Both the position numbers and the translations under genes were made by a program. From Paraburkholderia youngii (lineage in GTDB: Bacteria > Pseudomonadota > Gammaproteobacteria > Burkholderiales > Burkholderiaceae), in NCBI RefSeq assembly GCF_013366925.1, contig NZ_JAALDK010000001.1, positions 6,260,001 to 6,324,000 of the forward strand: DNA of 64,000 nucleotides, given 5' to 3'. Positions 25,113 through 35,356 of the stretch are shown here, in pieces. Within the stretch, counting starts at the first letter, position 1. Every line of letters starts with the position of its first letter. Under the pieces are notes generated by a model, which was not told the DNA's origin, did no database searches, and saw only the letters and a list, made by a program, of their open reading frames with translations.

Positions 25113-26459
25113 ATGAGCACCATGACCCCCGCCGAGATCGTCTCCGAGCTCGACAAACACATCATCGGCCAAGGCCGCGCGAAGAAAGCCGTGGCCGTCG
25201 CGCTGCGCAACCGCTGGCGCCGTCAGCAGGTCGACGAACCGCTGCGCCAGGAAATCACCCCGAAGAACATCCTGATGATCGGACCGACCGGCGTCGGCAA
25301 GACGGAAATCGCGCGGCGTCTCGCGAAGCTCGCGGACGCGCCGTTCATCAAGATCGAAGCGACCAAGTTCACCGAAGTCGGCTACGTGGGCCGCGACGTC
25401 GACAGCATCGTGCGCGACCTGATCGAGATTTCGGTCAAGCAGACCCGCGAAACGGAAATGCGCAAAGTGCGGACCAAAGCGGGCGATCTGGCCGAAGACC
25501 GCATTCTCGACATCCTGCTGCCGACCGCACGGCCGGTCGGTTTCGGTTCGAGCACGAGTTCGACCGATACCGCCGATGAAGGCAGCACGACGCGTCAGAC
25601 GTTCCGCAAGCGCTTGCGCGAAGGCCAGCTCGACGACAAGGAAATCGAGCTCGACGTCGAGCAGCCGCAGGTCGGCATGGACATCATGGGGCCGCCGGGC
25701 ATGGAAGACATGACCGAGCAGATCCGCTCGATGTTCGCCAACATCGGCGGCGGCAAGAAGACGCGCCGCAAGATGAAGGTGAAGGAAGCGCTGAAGGTGC
25801 TCACCGACGAAGAAGCCGGCAAGATGCTGAACGACGAAGAGGTGAAAGCCAAGGCGGTGCAGAACGTCGAACAGAACGGCATCGTGTTTCTAGACGAAAT
25901 CGACAAGATCGCATCGCGCAACGAAGCCGGCGGCGGTGAAGTGTCCCGTCAGGGCGTGCAGCGCGATCTGCTGCCGCTCGTCGAAGGCACGACGATCAAC
26001 ACCAAGTACGGCATGGTGAAGACCGATCACATCCTGTTCATCGCGAGCGGCGCGTTTCATCTTGCGAAGCCGAGCGATCTGATCCCGGAACTGCAGGGGC
26101 GCTTTCCGATTCGCGTCGAACTCGACTCGCTGTCGGTCAACGACTTCGAATCGATCCTCGTGTCGACGGATGCGAGCCTCGTCAAGCAATACCAGGCGCT
26201 GCTCGCGACCGAAGACGTGCACCTCGAATTCGCCGACGACGGCATCCGCCGTCTTGCCGAGATCGCATACTCCGTCAACGAGAAGACTGAGAACATCGGC
26301 GCGCGGCGTCTTTATACGGTCATCGAAAAGCTGCTCGAGGAAGTGTCGTTCTCGGCCGGCAATCATTCCGGCCGGACAGTGCAGATCGACGCGGCGTATG
26401 TCGATCGCGCGTTGAACGAAGTCGCGGAAGACGAGGATCTGTCGCGCTACGTGCTGTGA
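25113..26459 (+). CDS. hslU: HslU ATPase (protease ATP-binding subunit)
   Basis: A 448-residue AAA+ unfoldase that feeds substrates to HslV. Walker [10 protein letters not shown] lies near 57-65 and Walker B VFLDEIDK near 260. The intermediate domain lies between them and the family C-terminus (EDLSRYVL) docks into HslV. The frame is open upstream in hslV, but the ATG at 25113 gives the standard N-terminus ([17 protein letters not shown]). Length matches E. coli HslU (443). It ends before a bidirectional terminator. Confidence 0.96.
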   Translation: MSTMTPAEIVSELDKHIIGQGRAKKAVAVALRNRWRRQQVDEPLRQEITPKNILMIGPTGVGKTEIARRLAKLADAPFIKIEATKFTEVGYVGRDVDSIVRDLIEISVKQTRETEMRKVRTKAGDLAEDRILDILLPTARPVGFGSSTSSTDTADEGSTTRQTFRKRLREGQLDDKEIELDVEQPQVGMDIMGPPGMEDMTEQIRSMFANIGGGKKTRRKMKVKEALKVLTDEEAGKMLNDEEVKAKAVQNVEQNGIVFLDEIDKIASRNEAGGGEVSRQGVQRDLLPLVEGTTINTKYGMVKTDHILFIASGAFHLAKPSDLIPELQGRFPIRVELDSLSVNDFESILVSTDASLVKQYQALLATEDVHLEFADDGIRRLAEIAYSVNEKTENIGARRLYTVIEKLLEEVSFSAGNHSGRTVQIDAAYVDRALNEVAEDEDLSRYVL

Positions 26460-26506
26460 TATGCGCGGTGACAGCGCCAAGCGCTGATGCATACGCTGAT
26501 GCATAA

Positions 26507-26540
26507 AAAACGGGCTGCCTTCGCATTGGCAGCCCGTTTT
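26507..26540. terminator. Bidirectional terminator between hslU and the response regulator
   Basis: A 13-bp stem AAAACGGGCTGCC / GGCAGCCCGTTTT (26507-26519 with 26528-26540) with an 8-base loop ends both convergent units. Confidence 0.9.
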
Positions 26541-26563
26541 GCTTTGTGCCGCCCGATCGCGGC

Positions 26564-27106
26564 CTACTGCCTCACCGGCCGCTTCGCCAGCTTGCGCTGC
26601 AACGTGCGCCGATGCATGTTCAACGCGCGCGCGGTCGCCGAGATATTGCCGTTGTGTTCGGCGAGCACCCGCTGGATATGTTCCCATTCGAGCCGCGCCA
26701 CCGACAGCGGCTGCGGATGCTCGATCGCCTCCTCGGCCTGCAACGCGCTCGCCTCGCTTTGCAGCGCCGACAGGATCGTCTCGACGTTGGCGGGCTTCGC
26801 GAGATAGTTGTCGGCGCCGTCCTTGACCGCCTGCACCGCGGTGGCGATGCTCGCGTAGCCGGTCAGCACCAGCATGCGCGCATCGGGCTGCAGATCGCGT
26901 AACGGCGCGACGAGCGTCAGGCCGGAGTCGTTGCCCAGATGCAGGTCCACGGTGATCTCGCTGAACTTCTGCTGATTCGCGAGCCGGATCGCCTCGTCCG
27001 CGTTGTGCGCTTCGCTCACCGTGTAGCCGCGCCGCGTCAAGCCGCGCGCCAGGATGCCGGAGAACACTTCGTCGTCGTCGATCACCAGAAAATTCTTTTC
27101 GCTCAT
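26564..27106 (-). CDS. RegA/PrrA/RoxR-type response regulator
   Basis: A 180-residue two-domain regulator. The receiver carries phospho-acceptor Asp54, Thr82 and Lys104. A Fis-type helix-turn-helix (about 153-172, GNISATARALNMHRRTLQRKL) follows. No AAA+ domain is present, which is the RegA/ActR/PrrA plan rather than NtrC. The start ATG overlaps the kinase stop by four bases, so the two are coupled. RegA homologues control respiration, CO2 and nitrogen fixation or cyanide-insensitive oxidase in response to redox state. Targets here are unknown. Confidence 0.92.
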   Translation of the reverse strand: MSEKNFLVIDDDEVFSGILARGLTRRGYTVSEAHNADEAIRLANQQKFSEITVDLHLGNDSGLTLVAPLRDLQPDARMLVLTGYASIATAVQAVKDGADNYLAKPANVETILSALQSEASALQAEEAIEHPQPLSVARLEWEHIQRVLAEHNGNISATARALNMHRRTLQRKLAKRPVRQ

Positions 27107-28413
27107 GCCTGTTTCTCCGTGTTGGATGGCGCGGCGCCTTGCGGGCTCGCTCCGGAAATCTTGCGCGCGCCGAGCGGCAGTCGCAGCACCGCACGCGTGC
27201 CGCGCGGCCGCCCGCCGTTGGCGTCGGTCAGCTCGATCGATCCCTTCAGACGCGCCGCCGCCGAAAACGCCAGATACAAGCCGACGCCGTGACCGCCCTG
27301 CGTGCTCTCCACCGGCATCGTGCCGAGCGAGCCGCGCAGCGCGACCGGAATGCCAGGACCGTGGTCGCACACTTCGAATACGATCTGGTCGCCGCGTGGC
27401 GCGAGCGTGCAAGACAGCGTCACGTGATCGCGGCTCGCGCGCGCGGCGTTGTCGAGCAGGATCGTCAGTATCTGGCTGACGGCCACCGTGTCGTTGAGAC
27501 TGACATCGGCGGGCGGCGTGCCGAGCCGCTCGAACTTTACGTGCGGATGGCGCAGGCGCCATTGGTCGGCAAACGATTCGAGCCATTCGTCGACCGGCTC
27601 ACGGTTCGTCGTGGTCGTCGCGCGGCTGCGCAAGCGCGCGAGTGCCGACGTGCACAGCGTCATCTGCTGCTCGAGCAGTTCGAGATCGGCGCGGTAGGGA
27701 GCGAGTCCCGCGTCGGTGCGCGCCGCGTCGCGCAATTCTTCTGACAACATCGCGATTGTAGACAGAGGGGTACCGATTTCGTGAGCCACGGTGGCCGCCT
27801 GCACGCCGAGCGCGACCGCCCGTTCGTCCTGAAGCAAGCGCTGCTGCGCTTCTCCAAGCGCTGCGTCACGAAGCCGCAGTGCCCGCGACATGCGCGCGAC
27901 GAACCACGCGATCAGCCCTACGCTGACCATGAAATTGACCCACATGCCCGAGCGGTAGTAGTCGAACAGGTTGGCGGGATTCTCGAGATTGAGCGGCACC
28001 GAATCGAAACTGAGCATCGCGTAGCAGGCGACCGCGAACGCCGCGAGCCAGGCCATCAGATACCACGGCAGCACGGCCGCCGCGATTGCAAGCGATGGCA
28101 GGTATAGCGATACAAACGGGTTGGTGGTGCCGCCGGACAGGAACAGCAGCGCCGACAACGCGCCGAGATCGACCCAGATCTGCCCGAACAGCTCGATGTT
28201 GGACTCGGGTCGCTGCTGCGACACGCGAAACCATGTGAGCGCATTGAACAGCACTTCGAGCCCGATCACGAGCAGCATCGCGGGCAACGGCAGATTGGCG
28301 CCGATGAAGATCTGCACGAACGCGATCGTCAGCAGCTGACCAATGATCGCGAGGCTGCGCAGCCAGAACAGATGACCGAGATTGACGCGGCCGGTGTTGG
28401 TTATACGTTGCAT
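27103..28413 (-). CDS. RegB/PrrB/RoxS-type redox sensor histidine kinase
   Basis: A 436-residue kinase with about six N-terminal membrane helices. The quinone-binding heptapeptide GGTTNPF, diagnostic of RegB, lies at 94-100. The phospho-acceptor is His211 in HEIGTPLSTI. Cys254, 43 residues after it, falls where RegB carries its redox-active cysteine (40 residues after the His in Rhodobacter). The C-terminal ATPase domain has NAARAS and GPGIP. Coupled to its regulator by an ATGA overlap. Likely senses quinone and thiol redox state. Confidence 0.93.
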   Translation of the reverse strand: MQRITNTGRVNLGHLFWLRSLAIIGQLLTIAFVQIFIGANLPLPAMLLVIGLEVLFNALTWFRVSQQRPESNIELFGQIWVDLGALSALLFLSGGTTNPFVSLYLPSLAIAAAVLPWYLMAWLAAFAVACYAMLSFDSVPLNLENPANLFDYYRSGMWVNFMVSVGLIAWFVARMSRALRLRDAALGEAQQRLLQDERAVALGVQAATVAHEIGTPLSTIAMLSEELRDAARTDAGLAPYRADLELLEQQMTLCTSALARLRSRATTTTNREPVDEWLESFADQWRLRHPHVKFERLGTPPADVSLNDTVAVSQILTILLDNAARASRDHVTLSCTLAPRGDQIVFEVCDHGPGIPVALRGSLGTMPVESTQGGHGVGLYLAFSAAARLKGSIELTDANGGRPRGTRAVLRLPLGARKISGASPQGAAPSNTEKQA

Positions 28414-28512
28414 GACCCTAGTCTACCCGTTCGGACCCGCATGGCTGACCAGGCGGCCGAGTGCCGGTAACATGACTGTCTTCGAAATAGCATCGCGCGT
28501 CGCCAGGCTGCA

Positions 28513-30174
28513 TTGACGACTGCTCCGCGCCATCCGTTCATGGTACCCACCGCGATTCGCGAAGCCGACGCTTCGTCCGCATTCCTGACCTTGCTGCGCG
28601 GTGCCGCCGCGGCCCGAGCCAGCGGCGCCACGGCGGACGAAGCCCGTTCCCTCGACGTCGCGGCCAAACTGCATCCGCTCGACGGCGCCTCGCTCGACGC
28701 GCTGATCGCCGCGTGGCTCGCGCAGAAGCGCCATGCGGAGGCGATCGAACTCGCCGCCATTATTTCCGAACTCGATGCGGGGAGCGCCGTCGCGCACTTC
28801 CGCGCCGGCTACGCGCTGCAGATGGCCGGCCGGCATGCCGACGCGATCCCTCCGTATCGTCGTGCGCTGGCGCTCGACCCCGCGCTGCCGCAGCTACGCA
28901 ACAATCTCGCGAGCGCGCTGACGCTTACCGACGGAGATCTGAGCGAACGGCTCGCGCTGCTCGAAGCCGCGATTCGCGATGCCCCCGACGATGGCAACGC
29001 ATGGATCAACCTCGCCAACGCGTATCGCCAGAGTCTGGACTTGCCCCACGCGCTCGAAGCCGGTGCCCAGGCCGTGCAGCGCGCGCCTGGCAGTCCGCTG
29101 GCTTACAACAACTATGCGCTGACGTTACGTGAAGCGCAACGCTGGGACGACGCCGAACAGGCCGCCACGACGGCCTGCGAGCTCGCCCCGCAGAACCCGA
29201 CGATGCGCTCGAACCTCGGCATGCTGCAACTCCTGCGCGGCCGATACGCCGAAGGGTGGGCATCGCACGAGGCGCGCTGGGACGGCTCCAGGGAGCTCGG
29301 CGGCAGCCGTCCCGTGATGCCGGCGCCGATCTGGCGCGGCGAGCCGCTCGCCGGCAAGACGCTGCTCGTATGGGGCGAACAGGGGATGGGCGACGTGCTG
29401 CAGTTCAGCCGCTATATCCCGATGCTGGCCGAGCGTGTGCATCGCGACGGCGGCCGCGTGGTGTGGAATTCGTTTCCGCAGATGGGCGCGCTGCTCGCGC
29501 GCAGCCTCGGCGCTCATGTCGACGGTTTCTCGTCCGGCGGCGGCGTCGAATCGCTGCCGCCGATGGACTATGAAATTCCGCTGCTGAGCTTGCCGCTGAT
29601 CTTCGATACCCGCGAAGAGACCATTCCAGCCGCGCCCTACCTGTTCGCCGATGTGGCCGCGCTTGCGGCGTGGCGCGAACGCGTTGCCGACGGGCGCCGC
29701 CTTAAGGTCGGCCTCGCCTGGACGGGTAGCCGCGGGCATCAGCGCAACCCGTTTCGCAGCGTCGGCTGGCAGCGCTATGCCGCGCATTTCGCCGGCATCG
29801 ACGACGTCACCTTCTACTCGCTGCAGCCGGGCGCGGCCGCCGAGATCGCCGCCGCCCGCGCGGCCGGCCTGCGCATCATCGATCACACCGCGAGCCTCGC
29901 CACCTTCGACGACACCGCCGCCTTCGTCGGCGCGCTCGACCTCGTGATCACCGTATGCACATCGGTCGCGCATCTGAGCGGCGCGCTCGGTCAGCGCACG
30001 TGGGTGCTGCTCGACGTCAATCCGCATTGGGTCTGGTTGCTGGAGCGCGGCGACAGCCCGTGGTATCCGAGCGCCACGTTGTATCGGCAGCCGCGGTTCG
30101 GCGAGTGGGAGCCGGCGCTGGAAGCAGTGGCGCGCGATCTGCGAGCGCTGGTGGCGCAGCATCGCGGTGCATAG
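28513..30174 (+). CDS. TPR protein with C-terminal glycosyltransferase-like domain
   Basis: About 553 residues. The N-terminal half (about 40-240) is a run of TPR helices with blocks such as AWINLANAYRQS and AYNNYALTLREAQ. The C-terminal half resembles GT41/GT9-like folds (LVWGEQGMGDVLQFSRYIP, then LKVGLAWTGSRGHQRN and DLVITVCTSVAHLSGAL), an arrangement also seen in bacterial O-GlcNAc-transferase-like proteins. Neither signal peptide nor membrane helix is seen. The start is uncertain: TTG at 28513 or ATG at 28540, neither with a clear ribosome site. Donor and acceptor are unknown. Confidence 0.8.
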   Translation: MTTAPRHPFMVPTAIREADASSAFLTLLRGAAAARASGATADEARSLDVAAKLHPLDGASLDALIAAWLAQKRHAEAIELAAIISELDAGSAVAHFRAGYALQMAGRHADAIPPYRRALALDPALPQLRNNLASALTLTDGDLSERLALLEAAIRDAPDDGNAWINLANAYRQSLDLPHALEAGAQAVQRAPGSPLAYNNYALTLREAQRWDDAEQAATTACELAPQNPTMRSNLGMLQLLRGRYAEGWASHEARWDGSRELGGSRPVMPAPIWRGEPLAGKTLLVWGEQGMGDVLQFSRYIPMLAERVHRDGGRVVWNSFPQMGALLARSLGAHVDGFSSGGGVESLPPMDYEIPLLSLPLIFDTREETIPAAPYLFADVAALAAWRERVADGRRLKVGLAWTGSRGHQRNPFRSVGWQRYAAHFAGIDDVTFYSLQPGAAAEIAAARAAGLRIIDHTASLATFDDTAAFVGALDLVITVCTSVAHLSGALGQRTWVLLDVNPHWVWLLERGDSPWYPSATLYRQPRFGEWEPALEAVARDLRALVAQHRGA

Positions 30175-30207
30175 GCGGTTCAGATCGGCCATTGGCAAAC
30201 GCAGCGT

Positions 30208-30435
30208 TTACGGCCGTTCAACGCCACTTGCCTCGCGTGTCGCCTGGGCAATCTCCGCGGCGAGACATTCCGGGCACAAGCAGCGGCCCCCCGGCTTCAG
30301 CCGCTCTGCCGGCAGCGGCGGCAAAGCACGACACCAGCACGGAGATGATGTCTCGCCCTGCATGCCGCAGTCGAAGGCATTGCCGCAGCGCGGACAGCGC
30401 GCGCTGCTCCCGGAACGGGTAGAAGACGGTTTCAT
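30208..30435 (-). CDS. Cysteine-rich CWC family protein
   Basis: A 75-residue protein with eight cysteines at about 14, 17, 23, 33, 35, 52, 54 and 57. They are arranged as CPRCG, FDCG, PCWCRALPPLP and CLCPECL, the signature of the cysteine-rich CWC family. It is probably a small zinc- or metal-binding protein of unknown role. It is encoded convergently to the TPR protein with a 33-base gap. Confidence 0.78.
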   Translation of the reverse strand: MKPSSTRSGSSARCPRCGNAFDCGMQGETSSPCWCRALPPLPAERLKPGGRCLCPECLAAEIAQATREASGVERP

Positions 30436-30499
30436 TGCGGATGGGCGCGAAAGGTCGGGGGCATCGGTCAGATCATGATGCCATGACTGATACGCCTAG

Positions 30500-31600
<1,101 letters not shown>

Positions 31601-31763
31601 GCGTTGCGGCATCCCCGGCACAGGGGTTGCGCCTGAGCGGCGCGACGCCTGTGCCGCACCTCGCGGCCGGCAGCCTATGCGCGCCCCCGAGCGTCGATGC
31701 GGCAATCTCTCCGCATCCGCATTCGCAGCATGAAACGCCCGTCAGCGGCTGAAGACCTCCACC

Positions 31764-32531
31764 ATGCGCACCCCCATTTCGCGGCGCCGCCGTCCTGACA
31801 TCGCGAGCGGCAAGCCAGTCTGGCTGTTCGATCTCGATAACACGCTGCATCGCGCGTCGCATGCCATTTTTCCCGCGATCAATCGCGGCATGACCCAGTA
31901 CATCATCGACGCGCTGCAAGTCGACATCGACGAAGCCAACCGTCTGCGCACCGGCTACACGCTGCGCTACGGCGCGGCACTGCTCGGGCTCACGCGCCAC
32001 CATCCGCTCGACGCGCACGACTTCCTGAAGGTCGTGCACACGTTCCCCGACCTCGGCTCGATGATCCGCCACGAGCGCGGCGTCGCGCGGCTGGTCGCGG
32101 CACTGCCGGGCCGCAAGATCGTGCTGACCAATGCGCCCGAATGCTACGCGCGCGCGGTGCTCGCCGAGTTGCGCATCGAGCGGCTGTTCGAGCGCGTGAT
32201 CGCGATCGAGCACATGCGCGATCGCCGCCAATGGCGCGCGAAGCCCGATCACGCAATGCTGCGCCGCGCGATGCGCGACGCGCACGTGTCGCTGAAAGAC
32301 GCGATCCTCGTCGAGGACACGCGCTCGCACCTGAAGAACTATCGGCGGCTCGGCATCCGCACCGTGTGGATCACCGGGCACCTGCCGCGCAAGCCGCACG
32401 CGGACGGCGTACCGATGCGACTGCCGGGCACCGGCCGGCCGCATTATGTCGACCGCAGCATTCGTTCGCTAAAATCGCTACGACTGGGCACGCGCGCGGT
32501 TCGATGGAAGGGACGCAAGCCGGGACAGTAG
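31764..32531 (+). CDS. HAD-family pyrimidine 5'-nucleotidase
   Basis: A 255-residue haloacid-dehalogenase hydrolase of the Sdt1/YjjG-like pyrimidine 5'-nucleotidase subgroup. Motif I is FDLDNTLHRA, with the nucleophile and acid Asp separated by one residue. Motif II is IVLTNAP and motif IV ILVEDTRSHLKN. An Arg-rich N-terminal dozen residues and a basic C-terminal tail of about 25 residues extend the core. It probably dephosphorylates nucleotides or related phosphates. It precedes slmA by 41 bases and is likely in the same unit. Confidence 0.87.
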   Translation: MRTPISRRRRPDIASGKPVWLFDLDNTLHRASHAIFPAINRGMTQYIIDALQVDIDEANRLRTGYTLRYGAALLGLTRHHPLDAHDFLKVVHTFPDLGSMIRHERGVARLVAALPGRKIVLTNAPECYARAVLAELRIERLFERVIAIEHMRDRRQWRAKPDHAMLRRAMRDAHVSLKDAILVEDTRSHLKNYRRLGIRTVWITGHLPRKPHADGVPMRLPGTGRPHYVDRSIRSLKSLRLGTRAVRWKGRKPGQ

Positions 32532-32572
32532 GGACGAAAGCCGCCAACGACATCAGGCGGGGGACGACAGCC

Positions 32573-33271
32573 ATGCAGCCGATCGACAAGCCTGACGAAG
32601 CCTCAGCGGCATCCTCCGCCGCGACACGCGCAACGCGTCCGAAGCCGGGCGAGCGTCGCGTGCACATCCTGCAGACGCTCGCCAGCATGCTAGAGGCGCC
32701 GAAAAGCGAAAAGGTCACCACGGCCGCGCTCGCCGCCCGGCTCGGTGTGTCGGAAGCCGCGCTGTATCGTCATTTCGCCAGCAAGGCGCAGATGTTCGAA
32801 GGGCTGATTGAGTTCATCGAGCAGACGCTGTTCGGCCTCATCAACCAGATCACCGGTCACGAAAGCAACGGCGTGCTGCAGGCGCGCTCGATCGCGCTGA
32901 TGCTGCTCAACTTCCCCGCGAAAAATCCCGGCATGACGCGGGTGCTGACCTGCGAGGCGCTGGTCGGCGAGCACGAACGGCTGACCGAGCGCGTGAACCA
33001 GATGCTCGAGCGGGTCGAGGCATCGCTGAAGCAGTGCTTGCGGCTCGCGCAGACCGAAGCGCTTGCCCGTGCTGATAACCACGCCACGGACACCGCCGAC
33101 CCGCAGACCGCGCCGCAATCCACCGCACTGCCCGCCGGCTACGATCCCGCGATTCGCGCGAGCCTGCTGGTGAGCTACGTGATCGGCCGCTGGCATCGCT
33201 ATGTGCGCAGCGGTTTCGCGCGGCCGCCCGCCGAACACGCGGACGAGCAACTGCTGCTGATTCTTCAGTAG
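32573..33271 (+). CDS. slmA: Nucleoid occlusion factor SlmA (TetR family)
   Basis: A 232-residue TetR-fold DNA-binding protein. The helix-turn-helix VTTAALAARLGVSEAALYRHFASK is at about 47-70, followed by the SlmA-specific helical domain (MFEGLIEFIEQTLFGLINQI). In E. coli SlmA binds DNA sites and antagonises FtsZ over the nucleoid. An insert near 170-190, rich in Asp, Thr and Pro, is longer than in E. coli. The ATG at 32573 follows GCGGGGGA. Position between the HAD gene and metX supports the annotation. Confidence 0.88.
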   Translation: MQPIDKPDEASAASSAATRATRPKPGERRVHILQTLASMLEAPKSEKVTTAALAARLGVSEAALYRHFASKAQMFEGLIEFIEQTLFGLINQITGHESNGVLQARSIALMLLNFPAKNPGMTRVLTCEALVGEHERLTERVNQMLERVEASLKQCLRLAQTEALARADNHATDTADPQTAPQSTALPAGYDPAIRASLLVSYVIGRWHRYVRSGFARPPAEHADEQLLLILQ

Positions 33272-33591
33272 TCCGCGAGGACTCGCTCCCTTCGCGCGGC
33301 ACCGTCCGCGCCGCTGCCGCGTGGAATTTTCCGCTATACTTTGCGCCTGACGCCGCCGCGGTCCCACGATGCATAACAGACCGCGCCCAGGCATCCCGAA
33401 CACGTTGCACCCGGTTTCACCCCCTTTCACGCGCCGATTTGCTGACTCGATTGCGGGCGCGCGAACCTTGGGCTTCAGGCCCGCGGTTCACTATAAATGC
33501 GGCTAAAGAGGTCGTCAGCTGCGCACACCGCCCTTCTCCTCGTGCTTCGCCGACGCCGTTTAGCCGCCCTGTTGACTCAATGGCGGAATGA
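33272..33591 (+). promoter_or_regulatory. metX upstream region with candidate promoter
   Basis: In this 320-base gap, TTGGGC (33468-33473), 18 bases, then TATAAA (33492-33497) is the best sigma-70-like pair, giving a leader of about 90 bases. A second -10-like TATACT lies at 33335-33340. No riboswitch was recognised. Confidence 0.4.
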
Positions 33592-34737
33592 ATGGACTCC
33601 ATCGGCATCGTCGCTCCCCAAAAAATGCATTTCACCGAGCCGCTGCGATTGCGCAACGGCAGCTCGCTCGCGGGCTACGACCTGATGGTCGAGACCTACG
33701 GCACGCTCAATGCCGCGCGCAGCAATGCGGTGCTCGTGTGTCACGCGCTGAACGCATCGCATCACGTGGCGGGCGTGTACGCCGACAATCCGAAGGACAT
33801 CGGCTGGTGGGACAACATGGTCGGCCCGGGCAAGCCGCTCGATACCGACAAATTTTTCGTGATCGGCGTGAACAACCTCGGCTCGTGCTTCGGCTCGACC
33901 GGGCCGATGAGCATCGACCCGGCCACCAGTAAGCCGTATGGCGCGACGTTTCCGGTCGTCACCGTCGAAGACTGGGTCAACGCCCAGGCGCGCGTCGCCG
34001 ACGCGTTCGGCATCACGCGCTTCGCCGCCGTGATGGGCGGCAGCCTCGGCGGCATGCAGGCGCTCGCGTGGAGCATGATGTATCCGGAGCGAATCGCGCA
34101 TTGCATCGTGATCGCATCGACGCCGAAGCTGTCCGCGCAGAACATCGCGTTCAACGAGGTCGCGCGCTCCGCGATTCTGTCGGACCCCGACTTCCACGGC
34201 GGCAACTACTACGCGCACGGCGTGAAGCCGAAGCGCGGCCTGCGCGTCGCGCGCATGATCGGCCACATCACGTATCTGTCGGACGACGACATGGCCGAGA
34301 AATTCGGCCGCTCGCTGCGCCGCGCGGAAGGCGCGCTCGATGACTACAACTTCAGCTTCGACGTCGAGTTCGAAGTGGAATCGTATCTGCGCTATCAGGG
34401 CGACAAGTTCGCCGACTACTTCGACGCCAACACCTACCTGCTGATCACGCGCGCGCTCGACTACTTCGATCCGGCCAAGGCCTTCGACGGCGATCTGACC
34501 GCCGCGCTCGCGCACACCACCGCGAAGTATCTGATCGCGAGCTTCTCGACCGACTGGCGTTTCGCGCCGGCTCGCTCGCGCGAACTGGTGAAGGCGCTGC
34601 TCGATCACAAGCGCACGGTCACCTACGCGGAGATCGACGCGCCGCACGGCCACGACGCCTTCCTGCTCGACGACGCGCGTTATCACAACCTGCTGCGCGC
34701 CTACTACGAACGCATTGCAAACGAGGTCAACGCATGA
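33592..34737 (+). CDS. metX: Homoserine O-acyltransferase
   Basis: A 381-residue alpha/beta hydrolase that acylates homoserine early in methionine synthesis. The nucleophile elbow is GGSLGG, and the C-terminal His lies in [11 protein letters not shown]. In beta-proteobacteria MetX paired with MetW often uses succinyl-CoA, so acetyl versus succinyl donor cannot be fixed here. The ATG at 33592 gives the standard N-terminus. Its last codons overlap metW (ATGA), so the two are translationally coupled. Confidence 0.95.
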   Translation: MDSIGIVAPQKMHFTEPLRLRNGSSLAGYDLMVETYGTLNAARSNAVLVCHALNASHHVAGVYADNPKDIGWWDNMVGPGKPLDTDKFFVIGVNNLGSCFGSTGPMSIDPATSKPYGATFPVVTVEDWVNAQARVADAFGITRFAAVMGGSLGGMQALAWSMMYPERIAHCIVIASTPKLSAQNIAFNEVARSAILSDPDFHGGNYYAHGVKPKRGLRVARMIGHITYLSDDDMAEKFGRSLRRAEGALDDYNFSFDVEFEVESYLRYQGDKFADYFDANTYLLITRALDYFDPAKAFDGDLTAALAHTTAKYLIASFSTDWRFAPARSRELVKALLDHKRTVTYAEIDAPHGHDAFLLDDARYHNLLRAYYERIANEVNA

Positions 34738-35342
34738 ACCAGCGAGCACTTGATTACCTGGCATCGCGCCCGGACTTCCGCGCGATCGCCCGCTGGGTCG
34801 AACCGCGCGCGACCGTGCTCGATCTCGGCTGCGGCGACGGCTCGCTGCTGTCGCTGCTGAACGAGGAACTGGAGGTGCAGGGCTACGGCATCGAGATCAA
34901 CGACGCCGGCGTGCTCGCCGCGACGCAGAACGGCGTCAACGTGATCCAGCAGAATCTCGAAGACGGCCTGCGCCTGTTCGAAGACGGCAGCTTCGATTTC
35001 GCGGTGCTGTCGCAGACGCTGCAGACCATTCATCAGACCGCTGCGATCCTGCGCGAGACGGTGCGGGTCGGCAAGCAATGCATCGTGTCGTTTCCGAATT
35101 TCGGCTATTGGGCGCATCGGCTGTCGGTGCTGCAAGGGCGCATGCCGGTGTCGAAGTCGCTGCCTTATCAATGGCACAACACGCCGAACGTGCGCGTGCT
35201 GACGATCAAGGACTTCGAAGCGCTCGCGCCCGAAGTCGGCATCGAAATTCTCGATCGTGTCGTGCTGCACGACGGACAGGTGGTGCGGTGGGGCGTGAAC
35301 TGGCGTGGTAGTCTTGCGGTCTATCGCGTCAAGAAAAGCTAA
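34734..35342 (+). CDS. metW: Methionine biosynthesis protein MetW
   Basis: A 202-residue SAM-methyltransferase-like protein with the Rossmann motif [12 protein letters not shown] near residues 24-35. MetW is needed with MetX for homoserine acylation and methionine synthesis in several Proteobacteria, though its exact chemistry is unclear. It overlaps the metX stop by four bases, the normal arrangement. Confidence 0.94.
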   Translation: MNQRALDYLASRPDFRAIARWVEPRATVLDLGCGDGSLLSLLNEELEVQGYGIEINDAGVLAATQNGVNVIQQNLEDGLRLFEDGSFDFAVLSQTLQTIHQTAAILRETVRVGKQCIVSFPNFGYWAHRLSVLQGRMPVSKSLPYQWHNTPNVRVLTIKDFEALAPEVGIEILDRVVLHDGQVVRWGVNWRGSLAVYRVKKS

Positions 35343-35356
35343 CCTCAGTTATCCAC

